NCBI GenBank assembly: GCA_910588105.1
Contig: CAJUQD010000009.1
Coordinates: 4,573 to 68,572 of the forward strand
Reading direction: 5' to 3'
Source of the DNA: an uncultured Oscillospiraceae bacterium
GTDB lineage: Bacteria; Bacillota; Clostridia; Oscillospirales; Oscillospiraceae
Length of the DNA stretch: 64,000 nucleotides
In this document: positions 25,736 to 33,615 of the stretch, one piece after another
Position numbering within the stretch: position 1 is the first letter of the stretch
How the letters are laid out: every line of letters starts with the position of its first letter
Made by a program: the position numbers and the translations under genes
The notes under the pieces: model-generated
What the model was told of the DNA's origin: nothing
Databases searched by the model: none
What the model saw: the letters and a program-made list of their open reading frames with translations, nothing else

Positions 25736-26785
25736 TTATTTCTGTGTCCACGTTACAAACCGATGAAGCATGGCGGCCACTTCGGCCCGGGTGGCGTCCC
25801 CGTCAGGAACCAGTAACCCATCCCTGCCGTTGATGATTTTAACCCCCACGGCCCAGGAAATGGCGCTGCGTCCCCAAGAGGCCACGGTCCCTGCGTCTGA
25901 GAATTCGGACAGCTGGGCGGACACGCTCACATCGTAACCCATTTTCACCGCATAGTTATAAAGAATCACCGCAATTTGCTGCCGGGTTATGTTGGAGAAC
26001 GGGTCGAACAACCCGTTCCCTATGCCGGAAACCACTCCGGTGCGGCCCGCCCAAACAGTGCCTGCCGTATACCACTGCCCATCCGGGATATCCAGGAATA
26101 CGGCGGAATACTCGTCGGCAGGCTTCCCCGCCAGCCGGTGGAGCACCGTGGTCATCATACACCGTTGCATCTTGTCCTCCGGCGCAAACTGCGTGGGGCT
26201 GCTGCCGTTGAACAATTCATAACGGTACACGTAGGCGACATCCTCATAAAACCATGCGCTCTGGGGCACATCCGCGAAGGGCAGCTGACCCGGAAGCGGT
26301 TCCCCCGCCCTGACCGTCCATTCGCCTTCCGCCATCCACCGGGCTTCGACGGACGATACCGTCAGCGTCACATCCGTCCCAGCCAGATAACGGTGGCCTA
26401 CCGTCAGCATACCGCCAGCGGGGATCTCCTCCCCAACGGTGGCGTCCACCAATATACCGCTGCGTACCGCCGCGCTGCCCTGGATCCAGATCAGTCCGCA
26501 ACCGATGCTTCCGGCCGCCATATCCCCGTTCGTTCCAGTCTGCGAAACAAAGGAACCGACCGCCACGCCGCTGCCCTGTCCAGCCTGTCCCGCTGCCGCG
26601 CTATAGATTGCGGAGGTATCGCGATCCACCTCCTGTTTGACCATGGCCTTCAAATCGTTCCAAAACGCTCCAGTAAGGTGGCTCAGGGATACCAGTGCCT
26701 GATCCTGGCTGGTGGCTCCCGCCAGCGTCACCGTTCCCGCCAAAATGGCCAGCCCCAGCACCCCGGCCAGAATTCTCTTTTTCAT
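25736..26785 (-). CDS. Secreted S-layer homology (SLH) domain protein
   Basis: The 349-residue protein starts with a signal peptide (MKKRILAGVLGLAILAG, cleavage near residue 24). The middle part (about 25-165) shows no recognisable domain. The C-terminal half (about 168-349) contains three SLH repeats, seen as FADVPQSAWFYEDVAYVYRY, FLDIPDGQWY and FSDAGTVASWGRSAISWA; these bind wall polysaccharide. It overlaps rex by four bases, an unusual partner whose meaning is unclear. Confidence 0.88.
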   Translation of the reverse strand: MKKRILAGVLGLAILAGTVTLAGATSQDQALVSLSHLTGAFWNDLKAMVKQEVDRDTSAIYSAAAGQAGQGSGVAVGSFVSQTGTNGDMAAGSIGCGLIWIQGSAAVRSGILVDATVGEEIPAGGMLTVGHRYLAGTDVTLTVSSVEARWMAEGEWTVRAGEPLPGQLPFADVPQSAWFYEDVAYVYRYELFNGSSPTQFAPEDKMQRCMMTTVLHRLAGKPADEYSAVFLDIPDGQWYTAGTVWAGRTGVVSGIGNGLFDPFSNITRQQIAVILYNYAVKMGYDVSVSAQLSEFSDAGTVASWGRSAISWAVGVKIINGRDGLLVPDGDATRAEVAAMLHRFVTWTQK

Positions 26786-27420
26786 GGCGCCTCCTCAGAA
26801 ATCATGTAGCTTAAGGTGAGCAGGCTGTCCGCAAAATGCACGTCCTCTACCCATGCGTTAGGCATATCCTTTTGGGGCAGCTCCACGTTGGTGAAGTTCC
26901 AGATTCCCGACACACCGCAGGCCGCCACTCGCCGGGCCATAGCCTCCGCTACCCCTGCCGGGACGGTGAGCACGCATACGCTCACCTGATGTTCCCTCAA
27001 ATAGTCCTCCAGCCCATCCACATGGTATACCGGAGTCCCGCTCAGCCGCTTCCCCACCAACTCCGGGTCCACGTCAAAGGCCGCTTCCAGACAGAAACCA
27101 TTGTCTGCAAAGGGAAAATTCTCCATCAGCGCCCGCCCCAGGTTGCCCGCCCCCAGGATGGCCACCGTATGGTTTCGGTTCATGCCCAGAATATCCGCCA
27201 CCTCGCAGCGCAGTCGCTCTACGTTATAGCCGTATCCCTGCTGGCCGAAGCCGCCGAAGCAGGACAGATCCTGGCGAATCTGGGAAGCGGTCAGACCCAT
27301 GGATTTTGCCAGGGAGCTGGAGGAAATCCGCACCGTCCCACAGCGGTATAAGTCATCCAGATGCCGGTAATACCGCGGCAACCGCCGGATCACCGCGGAA
27401 GATATCTTATCCTTTTTCAT
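26782..27420 (-). CDS. rex: Redox-sensing transcriptional repressor Rex
   Basis: Rex represses fermentation genes and leaves DNA when NADH rises. The 212-residue protein has an N-terminal winged helix (about 1-80, with SLAKSMGLTASQIRQDLSCF and the typical GxGQQGxGYNV) and a Rossmann NAD(H) domain (AILGAGNLGRAL). A promoter is present upstream. No Rex operator of the TTGTTAANNNNTTAACAA type was seen near it. Confidence 0.95.
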   Translation of the reverse strand: MKKDKISSAVIRRLPRYYRHLDDLYRCGTVRISSSSLAKSMGLTASQIRQDLSCFGGFGQQGYGYNVERLRCEVADILGMNRNHTVAILGAGNLGRALMENFPFADNGFCLEAAFDVDPELVGKRLSGTPVYHVDGLEDYLREHQVSVCVLTVPAGVAEAMARRVAACGVSGIWNFTNVELPQKDMPNAWVEDVHFADSLLTLSYMISEEAP

Positions 27421-27452
27421 TTATAACCCGTTCCTCGCTCAAAGTTTTTTTT

Positions 27453-27481
27453 ATTCTACCGCAAATCCCTCTGCTTGTCAA
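27453..27481 (-). promoter_or_regulatory. SigA promoter of rex
   Basis: On the minus strand TTGACA (27476-27481), 17 nt, TAGAAT (27453-27458). Confidence 0.8.
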
Positions 27482-27500
27482 ACTGCTTGGCGCCCGATTC

Positions 27501-27527
27501 ACAACTTTTCAGCCGCCGCATATCATA
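27501..27527 (+). promoter_or_regulatory. SigK-type promoter of the spore peptidoglycan-binding operon
   Basis: AC at 27501-27502 is followed by 16 nt and CATATCATA (27519-27527). This matches the SigK consensus AC-N16/17-CATANNNTA at every fixed position. The RBS AAGGAGG follows at 27543 and the ATG at 27558, so the leader is short. No SigA hexamers compete here. Confidence 0.7.
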
Positions 27528-27557
27528 GATTACATTCTGAATAAGGAGGAGTAGTCC

Positions 27558-27947
27558 ATGCCCCAAACCGGTTCCCTTGTTGTGCGCGTCTTTACATCAC
27601 AGGCTCAGCTGCCTGTATCCGGCGCCACCGTCATCATCTCCAGCCCCAGTGAGGACGGCCGACGCAAGGTGTTTTCCATCCAAACCACCGACGAGAGCGG
27701 CGGCACCCAGCCATTTCAACTGGAGGCCCCCGACAAGATCCTGAGCGAAGCTCCCGGACAGGCCGCGCCCTTCTCCGACTACTCCCTGGTGGTGGAACAC
27801 CCTGAGTACTACCTGGCTACCTTCGAGAAGCTCCAAGTGTTTCCCGGAGTGGAGACGGTACAGAACGTCCCCCTGGTTCCCCTGCCCCAGCCCGCCGGAG
27901 ACGATATCACCGCAGCCCCGGTTGTTGTCACGCCTCAGCCGCTGTGA
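27558..27947 (+). CDS. Carboxypeptidase-regulatory-like (beta-sandwich) protein, probable spore protein
   Basis: A 129-residue protein with no signal peptide or membrane segment. The first part (GSLVVRVFTSQAQLPVSGATVII) resembles the carboxypeptidase regulatory-like beta-sandwich found in surface and coat proteins; LVVEHPEYYLATFEKLQVFPGVETVQNVPLVPL continues that pattern. The C terminus is Pro/Val-rich. It is the first gene of a three-gene unit behind a SigK promoter and lies 31 bp before the SpoIID-like gene. The exact function is unknown; a coat- or cortex-associated role is inferred. Confidence 0.7.
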   Translation: MPQTGSLVVRVFTSQAQLPVSGATVIISSPSEDGRRKVFSIQTTDESGGTQPFQLEAPDKILSEAPGQAAPFSDYSLVVEHPEYYLATFEKLQVFPGVETVQNVPLVPLPQPAGDDITAAPVVVTPQPL

Positions 27948-27978
27948 CATGCCGCGCACACAAAGTAAGGAGGTTCCT

Positions 27979-29163
27979 ATGCCTATCTCAGTCACACCCT
28001 ACATACCTCAGGCCATCACCGTTCACACAGGCCCAGCCAGCCAATGGGCGGAAAATGTGACGGTGTCTTTCCCCGACTACATCAAAAACGTGGCCTCCAG
28101 TGAGATATACCCCACCTGGCCAGAGGCCGCCCTCCGTGCCAACATCCTGGCCCAAACTTCCTTTGCCCTTAACCGGGTATACACGGAATACTACCCCAGC
28201 CGGGGCTATGACTTCGATATTACCGGCTCCACCATGAACGACCAAAAGTTTATCAAGGGCCGCAGCACCTTTGAAAATGTAGACAATCTGGTGGATGAAT
28301 TGTTCACCACCTACATTCGCCGGAAGGGCTTTGTGGAGCCTTTGGCCGCTAAGTTCTGCAATGGAACCACCGTCACCTGCGACGGCCTTTCCCAGTGGGG
28401 CAGCGAGGCGCTGGCCCGGCAGGGCATGGGGACTATGGACATCCTGCGCCATTACTACGGCGATAACATTGAGCTGGTGTCCAACGCTCCCATCCGAAAT
28501 ATTGAGTACTCCTACCCCGGTTACCCCCTTCAAAAGGGCTCCTCCGGCAGCTATGTCACCGTACTCCAGGCAATGCTGAACCGCATCTCCCGCAACTACC
28601 CCGCCATCCCCCGGATCAACCCGGCGGACGGTATCTTCGGCAGCCGGACCGAGGAGTCGGTCAAGGCATTCCAGCGCATCTTCAACCTTACTCCCGACGG
28701 CATCGTGGGCCAGGGCACCTGGTATAAGCTGGTGTCCCTTCACGGGGCAGTACGGAAGCTGTCGGAGCTGGTCAGTGAGGGCCAGCCCTTTACCCAGATC
28801 CAGGGCCCCGCCCCAGGCGTCACCCTTCAGGAGGGGAGCACCGGCGTGGCCGTATCCGCTTTGCAGTATTTCATCTCCATCATCGGCCAGTTCTCCCCCG
28901 CCGTACCCGTGCTGGCCATTGACGGCATCTTCGGGCCCCAGACCACCCAGGCCGTCAATGCCGTCCAAAGCCGGCTGGGACTACCTGTCACCGGCGTGGT
29001 GGATCAGGCCACCTGGCAGGGCATCTATGACGAATACCTTGGCATTGCCCGCACCGCCCTGGCTGGGGCCGGACTGCCCACCACTCCGCAGCAGATTGAA
29101 CAGAAGGTTATGTCGGGTCAGTTCCCGGGTTACGACCTCAGCTATGGAAGCGCGGACACCTGA
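27979..29163 (+). CDS. SpoIID-like domain protein with two peptidoglycan-binding domains
   Basis: The 394-residue protein has a SpoIID-like domain (about 20-170; FPDYIKNVASSEIYPTWPEAALRANILAQ contains the family's V-A-x-S-E-x-P-x-x-W-P-x-E/A-A-L-x-A core) and two PG_binding_1 modules (about 195-262 and 290-355, each with DGIFG..T and GVV or GIV...TW). SpoIID is a lytic transglycosylase, and the key glutamate is retained here. Unlike true SpoIID it has no membrane anchor or signal peptide, so action inside the mother cell on the forespore cortex side is inferred. The start is the ATG at 27979, with AAGGAGG upstream. Confidence 0.85.
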   Translation: MPISVTPYIPQAITVHTGPASQWAENVTVSFPDYIKNVASSEIYPTWPEAALRANILAQTSFALNRVYTEYYPSRGYDFDITGSTMNDQKFIKGRSTFENVDNLVDELFTTYIRRKGFVEPLAAKFCNGTTVTCDGLSQWGSEALARQGMGTMDILRHYYGDNIELVSNAPIRNIEYSYPGYPLQKGSSGSYVTVLQAMLNRISRNYPAIPRINPADGIFGSRTEESVKAFQRIFNLTPDGIVGQGTWYKLVSLHGAVRKLSELVSEGQPFTQIQGPAPGVTLQEGSTGVAVSALQYFISIIGQFSPAVPVLAIDGIFGPQTTQAVNAVQSRLGLPVTGVVDQATWQGIYDEYLGIARTALAGAGLPTTPQQIEQKVMSGQFPGYDLSYGSADT

Positions 29164-29180
29164 AAGGAAGGAAAACTGCT

Positions 29181-29738
29181 ATGAATACCAACGCTTTTGG
29201 AACTATTACCCCGCCCAAACCCATTGACGCCGGGCAAAGCAGCCAACCCATCCGCTCCCTCCAGTACATGCTCAATCAGCTGGCCATTCACAACGACGTG
29301 CTCACCCGGCTGGCGGTGGACGGCATTTTTGGTGAGCGCACCTTGGAGGCCGTCATGGTGTTTCAGCGGGAGAATAACCTCCCCGTAACCGGCGTGGTAG
29401 ATCTGACCACCTGGAACGCCATCAGGGACGCCTACGTCCATGTGGAGCTGATGTACGGTTTCCCCCCTGCCCTCAATGTGTTGCCCTGCGGCACCTACAC
29501 TGCCGTAGAGGGCCAGGAGTGTGAGGTACTGCGCATCGTCCAGGCCATGTTCGGCTCCCTCAACAAGGTGATGAGCAACTTTAGCCCCTGTCAGATGAAC
29601 TGCTGTAACGATGGTGAGACATTCAAAAACCTCCAGGAGGTACAGCGGCTGGCCGGCCTGCCGGTCACGGGCACCCTGGACCGTTCTACCTGGGCCTATA
29701 TGGTCCAGCTTTACCAAGCCTTGGTCACCCGGACCTGA
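29181..29738 (+). CDS. Peptidoglycan-binding protein, PG_binding_1 repeats
   Basis: A 185-residue protein made of one clear PG_binding_1 module (about 21-82; RSLQYMLNQL, VDGIFGERTLEAVMVFQ, GVVDLTTW) and a second diverged one (about 110-180; GTLDRSTW). The insert between contains a cysteine cluster (CQMNCC). No signal peptide. It follows the SpoIID-like gene by 17 bp with AAGGAAGG upstream. The three genes end here; no strong terminator is visible. Confidence 0.85.
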   Translation: MNTNAFGTITPPKPIDAGQSSQPIRSLQYMLNQLAIHNDVLTRLAVDGIFGERTLEAVMVFQRENNLPVTGVVDLTTWNAIRDAYVHVELMYGFPPALNVLPCGTYTAVEGQECEVLRIVQAMFGSLNKVMSNFSPCQMNCCNDGETFKNLQEVQRLAGLPVTGTLDRSTWAYMVQLYQALVTRT

Positions 29739-29754
29739 GCCATCAAATCCCCCC

Positions 29755-29783
29755 TTGCCATCCAACTCATAATCCGATATAAT
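29755..29783 (+). promoter_or_regulatory. SigA promoter of the DUF4364 gene
   Basis: TTGCCA (29755-29760), 17 nt, TATAAT (29778-29783). Confidence 0.85.
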
Positions 29784-29818
29784 GGGCAGGTATTCGGATG
29801 GAAAAAGGAGGGCTCCCT

Positions 29819-30358
29819 ATGGCCAGATTTGGTTTCATCCATGATAAACTGGATATCAAACTGCTGGTCCTCTACATCATGGACCGCGTGGCCGCCCCTA
29901 TTGACTTTGCCACACTCACCGACCTGTCCATGTGCGACAGCGGAATGGACTACTTCCAGTTTGCTGAGGCGGCGGCGGAACTGGCGGACAGCGGACATTT
30001 GGACCGGCAAGGGGATATCTATTTCATCACCGAAAAAGGCCGCCGCGCCTGCGCCGCCGGGGAGAGCAGCCTCTCCTCCGTCATCCGCCAGCGGTGTGAC
30101 CGGCGGCTGGCCCCGCTAAATCAGGCCCTCAAGCGCAAAGCCCAGGTTCGCGCCCGGGTGGAGGAAGCCCCCCTGGGCTTTGCCGTATGTTTGTCTATGG
30201 ACGACGATCAGGGCAGTCTGTTCTCCCTCTCGCTGCTTTCCCCCACCAAAGAAGATGCCCAGCGCATCGCCGACCACTTTCTAACCCATCCGGACCGGGT
30301 TTATAACGGGCTGCTGGGGGTACTGCTTACAGACAATGAAGGGGGGGCTCCCCAATGA
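29819..30358 (+). CDS. DUF4364 family protein, winged-helix-like
   Basis: The 179-residue protein matches DUF4364: MARFGFIHDKLDIKLLVLYIMDRV, then a winged-helix-like half (about 1-75, ending in FITEKGRRAC) and an alpha/beta half (FAVCLSMDDDQGSLFSLSLLSPTKEDAQRIADHF). It is probably a small DNA-binding regulator. The start is the ATG after AAAGGAGGG rather than the upstream one. It overlaps the next membrane-protein gene by four bases, so it may regulate or accompany it. Confidence 0.88.
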   Translation: MARFGFIHDKLDIKLLVLYIMDRVAAPIDFATLTDLSMCDSGMDYFQFAEAAAELADSGHLDRQGDIYFITEKGRRACAAGESSLSSVIRQRCDRRLAPLNQALKRKAQVRARVEEAPLGFAVCLSMDDDQGSLFSLSLLSPTKEDAQRIADHFLTHPDRVYNGLLGVLLTDNEGGAPQ

Positions 30359-31170
30359 ATTTCATGGGCTTTCCACTTTCCAACCTATTCCTTTACTTCA
30401 TCCTATACTCCTTTTTGGGCTGGGTAATGGAAACCTGCTACTGCTCTATCGTGGAGCACCGCCTGGTGGCCCGTGGGTTCCTCTATGGCCCTATCTGTCC
30501 CATCTATGGCGGCGGCGTAGTATTGATGGTGCTGTTTTTTACCCCCCTGAAGCAAAATCTGGTGCTCTTCTATGCGGTGGCCGTGGTCGTCATGACCTCC
30601 TGGGAGTATCTGGTGGGCTGGGTGCTGGAAATCACCACCCACGTAAAATATTGGGACTATTCCCAATTCCGTTTTAACCTGAAGGGCCGGGTGTGCCTGT
30701 GGGTGGCCCTGACCTGGGGCATACTGTCCTATATCGTAATCTTTTTCATCCATCCACCCATCCAGACGTTGGTGGAAGGCCTCCCTGTATGGCTGGAGTT
30801 CATGCTGTGCGGCGCATTTCTGGCCCTGCTGTCTGTGGACGCTGTGCTCACCATCCGGCACCTGGCCCTGGTATCCAAATTGGTGGTTGGCGTCACCCAG
30901 CTGGGGCAGGAACTCCAGCTCCAAGCCGCTCTGGGCAAGGCCGAACTCAGCGACCGGCTGGAGGATGGCGCCGCCGCCCTGCGCCAGCGCTACAGTGACC
31001 AAGTCGCTCAACTGGAGAAGTACAGCCGCCGCTTCCGCCATGTCTACAGTTCTCTCAAGGTAAGCCAGAAGTACTCTGTCAGCCATGAGGACATTCTGGC
31101 CGCCGCCGCGCTGGCCAAGGAGGAACTGCTCCGCTATAAGGACGCTTTTAAGTTCCGTGCCAAGCGCTGA
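30355..31170 (+). CDS. CmpB-type membrane protein (putative ABC transporter permease, PF06541)
   Basis: The 271-residue protein belongs to the ABC_trans_CmpB family: the N-terminal FLGWVMETCYCSI and GFLYGPICPIYGGG motifs are diagnostic. About five membrane helices fill residues 10-160, followed by a long charged coiled-coil-like tail (about 175-271). No ATP-binding partner lies nearby, so the transporter label is only a family name. Confidence 0.88.
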   Translation: MNFMGFPLSNLFLYFILYSFLGWVMETCYCSIVEHRLVARGFLYGPICPIYGGGVVLMVLFFTPLKQNLVLFYAVAVVVMTSWEYLVGWVLEITTHVKYWDYSQFRFNLKGRVCLWVALTWGILSYIVIFFIHPPIQTLVEGLPVWLEFMLCGAFLALLSVDAVLTIRHLALVSKLVVGVTQLGQELQLQAALGKAELSDRLEDGAAALRQRYSDQVAQLEKYSRRFRHVYSSLKVSQKYSVSHEDILAAAALAKEELLRYKDAFKFRAKR

Positions 31171-31184
31171 ACCCCCGCTGTCTC

Positions 31185-31227
31185 AAAAGCGGCCCGCCGA
31201 AATTTATCCGGCGGGCCGCTTTTATTT
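31185..31227. terminator. Bidirectional terminator between convergent units
   Basis: A perfect 15-bp stem (31185-31199 with 31209-31223) with T-tracts on both strands, ending the CmpB-type gene (plus) and the permease operon (minus). Confidence 0.9.
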
Positions 31228-31242
31228 TGAGCTTGGAGTGGA

Positions 31243-32274
31243 TCAGCGCTGGCCTTTGTCGTAGGGAATACCCTCCGCCTTGGGTGCGCGGGACTTCTTA
31301 GAGGTAAATGCCAGCACCACCAGAGTGATAATGTAGGGCAGCATGCGGTAGACATGGCTGCTGATGGGCGCGCTGGCCAGCATACACACGCCGTCACCGT
31401 TGATGTCGATGGATGCGTAGGAAGCGGCAATGCATTTGAACAGGCCGAACAGCAACGCCGCCCCCGCGATATTCAGCGGCTTCCAGTTGCCGAAGATCAT
31501 GACGGCCAGGGCCAGGAAGCCGAAGCCCGCCACATCGCCGGTGGAGGCGCAGTTGGCGGTAGTCAGGGCGTAGACGAAGCCGCCCATACCCGCCAGCGCG
31601 CCGGAGATGGTCGTGCCCGCATAGCGCATTTTGTAGACATTGATACCCAGGGAATCGGCCGCCTGGGGATTCTCACCACAGGAGCGCAGCCGCAGGCCAA
31701 ACTTGGTCTTGTAGAGCAGAACAGACAGCACTACAAACAGCAGAATACACACATAGGTTGCTAAATACACCTTGTTGATAAAGGTCTCCCCCAAGAAGCC
31801 TAGATCGGTCTTGCGGTCAATGCCGAAGGTACTCTTTTTAATCATAAACCAACTGGCGGCATCACCCTCGGCCATGCCCAAGGTATTCTGATTGGCAATG
31901 ATGCGGATCAGGAATAGCACCAGGGCCGGGGCCATCAGGTTCAGCGCGGTGCCGCCGATGGTTTGGTCCGCCTTCAGGTTCACCGAAGCAAAGGACAAAA
32001 GGAGGGAGAACACCGCGCCCATCACTCCCGCGGCCAGCATGGCCAGCAGCTCCAGCCCCTGGAGGGTCAGCCAGCTTTTTGCGGCGAAGGCGTCGTGGAA
32101 CAGGGCAAACCCCTGCATCATGTTTACAAAGAGGACTCCAATGAAGGCGCCAAAGATCATAATGCCCTCCAGCGCCAGATTGATGATGCCGCTGCGCTCG
32201 GCAAACACGCCGGCCAGCGCCACGATCATCAAGGGGACTGCGTAAAGCAACGTCTGTTGGATCAGAAATGTCAT
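31243..32274 (-). CDS. nupQ: Nucleoside ABC transporter permease 2 (NupQ-like)
   Basis: This 343-residue polytopic protein belongs to the BPD_transp_2 permease family, with about nine membrane helices and the cytoplasmic loop CGENPQAADSLGINV, typical of BMP-dependent nucleoside transporters. It overlaps the other permease by four bases. With the ATPase and BMP lipoprotein it forms a full importer of guanosine or other nucleosides; the exact substrate is inferred. Confidence 0.9.
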   Translation of the reverse strand: MTFLIQQTLLYAVPLMIVALAGVFAERSGIINLALEGIMIFGAFIGVLFVNMMQGFALFHDAFAAKSWLTLQGLELLAMLAAGVMGAVFSLLLSFASVNLKADQTIGGTALNLMAPALVLFLIRIIANQNTLGMAEGDAASWFMIKKSTFGIDRKTDLGFLGETFINKVYLATYVCILLFVVLSVLLYKTKFGLRLRSCGENPQAADSLGINVYKMRYAGTTISGALAGMGGFVYALTTANCASTGDVAGFGFLALAVMIFGNWKPLNIAGAALLFGLFKCIAASYASIDINGDGVCMLASAPISSHVYRMLPYIITLVVLAFTSKKSRAPKAEGIPYDKGQR

Positions 32275-33560
32275 GCCCGCTCCCCTCCTTTCTCCGCAGA
32301 GGCTTCCTCCACGGCATTGACCTCCGCTGGGCTATCCGCAGCTTTCGCCGGCTTGTCCTTTTTGCGGCGGCTCAGCAGCATTTTAATGAGCAGGGAGAAG
32401 GCACTGAGGTAGACGATGACAGAAATGATGACATCGGTGATATACTCGTTATAGGCGGTCAGGTTGGTCAGCTGCAAACCCACAATATTCAGCATGGACA
32501 TGAAGCAGCCGGTAAAGATCACGCCGATGGGGTTATTGGCCGCCAGCAGGGCCACAGGGATGCCGTTGAATCCGGCGGCGGGCAGGGATTGATACGTCTG
32601 CCAGAAAAATTCCGTATTGCCCGCCAGATAATACAGCGAAGCACCCGCCCCGGACAGAGCCCCGGCGATTGCCATGGACAGCACAATGTTACGCTTATCG
32701 TTGATTCCGGCATACCGGGCGGCATGTCGGTTGGAACCGCAGGCCTTGAGCTGATAGCCCAGGGTGGTCTTGATCATGAGGATATAAACCCCGATGGCAA
32801 TCAAAATGGCAATGAGGATGCCAGCATTGACCTGGGAGCCGGGGAAAATTTTATTCAGACCCAGCTTGGCGGTCTGCACACCGCTGCCGTCCACATAGGT
32901 CCAGACCCCATCTACCATGGTCCGGCCATAGGCGGTCTTATAGACATAGCTGCTCTTGGTGTTCTCCACTGTGTTCTGGAACATTTTATTCGCGTCAAAA
33001 AACCAGGTCACCAGGTTGGCGGCAATCCAGTTTGTCATAATACAGGCTAACACTTCGTTGATGTTGAGCAGGGCCTTTACAAGGCCGGGGATGCAGCCCC
33101 ACAGCGCCCCGGCCAGCACGCCGCCCAAAAAGGCCAGCAGCCAGATAACTGGACTGGGCAGCGCGGAGACGGGAATACCCAGGGCGATGGCCAGGGTAAC
33201 CATGGTTCCCATCAAATACTGCCCCGGCGCACCGATGTTGAACAAGCCCGTCTTAAACGCTACCGACACGGACAGTCCGGTGAGAATCAACGGGGTTGCA
33301 CGGAAGAGCATGTTGCCGATGCTTTGGGGGTTGAAGCCCCAGGTGAGGCTGCCCGACGTGTTCCGTCCGGTGTTGAGGATGCCGAAAAAGATCAGCCGGA
33401 TACCCTCCCAGGCGCTTACCATGCCCAAGTTGTCACTGAACAGGCCCACCACCAACACCAGAATGCTGCCCACCGCCAGACCGATAACAATGGAAAGCAG
33501 GGATGCCAGCACAGTCTTTGTCCCATCCTTTTGCAGCAGAGTTCTACCCTGGTTTTTCAT
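32271..33560 (-). CDS. nupP: Nucleoside ABC transporter permease 1 (NupP-like)
   Basis: This 429-residue permease is longer than NupQ, with an extra periplasm-side loop (about 185-240). The coupling loop ACGSNRHAARYAGIN and ~10 hydrophobic segments are visible. The C terminus is charged and Ala/Glu-rich. It lies between the ATPase and NupQ. Confidence 0.9.
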   Translation of the reverse strand: MKNQGRTLLQKDGTKTVLASLLSIVIGLAVGSILVLVVGLFSDNLGMVSAWEGIRLIFFGILNTGRNTSGSLTWGFNPQSIGNMLFRATPLILTGLSVSVAFKTGLFNIGAPGQYLMGTMVTLAIALGIPVSALPSPVIWLLAFLGGVLAGALWGCIPGLVKALLNINEVLACIMTNWIAANLVTWFFDANKMFQNTVENTKSSYVYKTAYGRTMVDGVWTYVDGSGVQTAKLGLNKIFPGSQVNAGILIAILIAIGVYILMIKTTLGYQLKACGSNRHAARYAGINDKRNIVLSMAIAGALSGAGASLYYLAGNTEFFWQTYQSLPAAGFNGIPVALLAANNPIGVIFTGCFMSMLNIVGLQLTNLTAYNEYITDVIISVIVYLSAFSLLIKMLLSRRKKDKPAKAADSPAEVNAVEEASAEKGGERA

Positions 33561-33615
33561 GCGTCCTCATCCCCCTCACCAGTATAGATTTGGACGAGAT
33601 TCGGATATTTCACAC

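Noticed and set aside
27421..27557. Rex operator controlling rex itself
   Set aside because: No TTGTTAA-N4-TTAACAA-like sequence was found in the gap.
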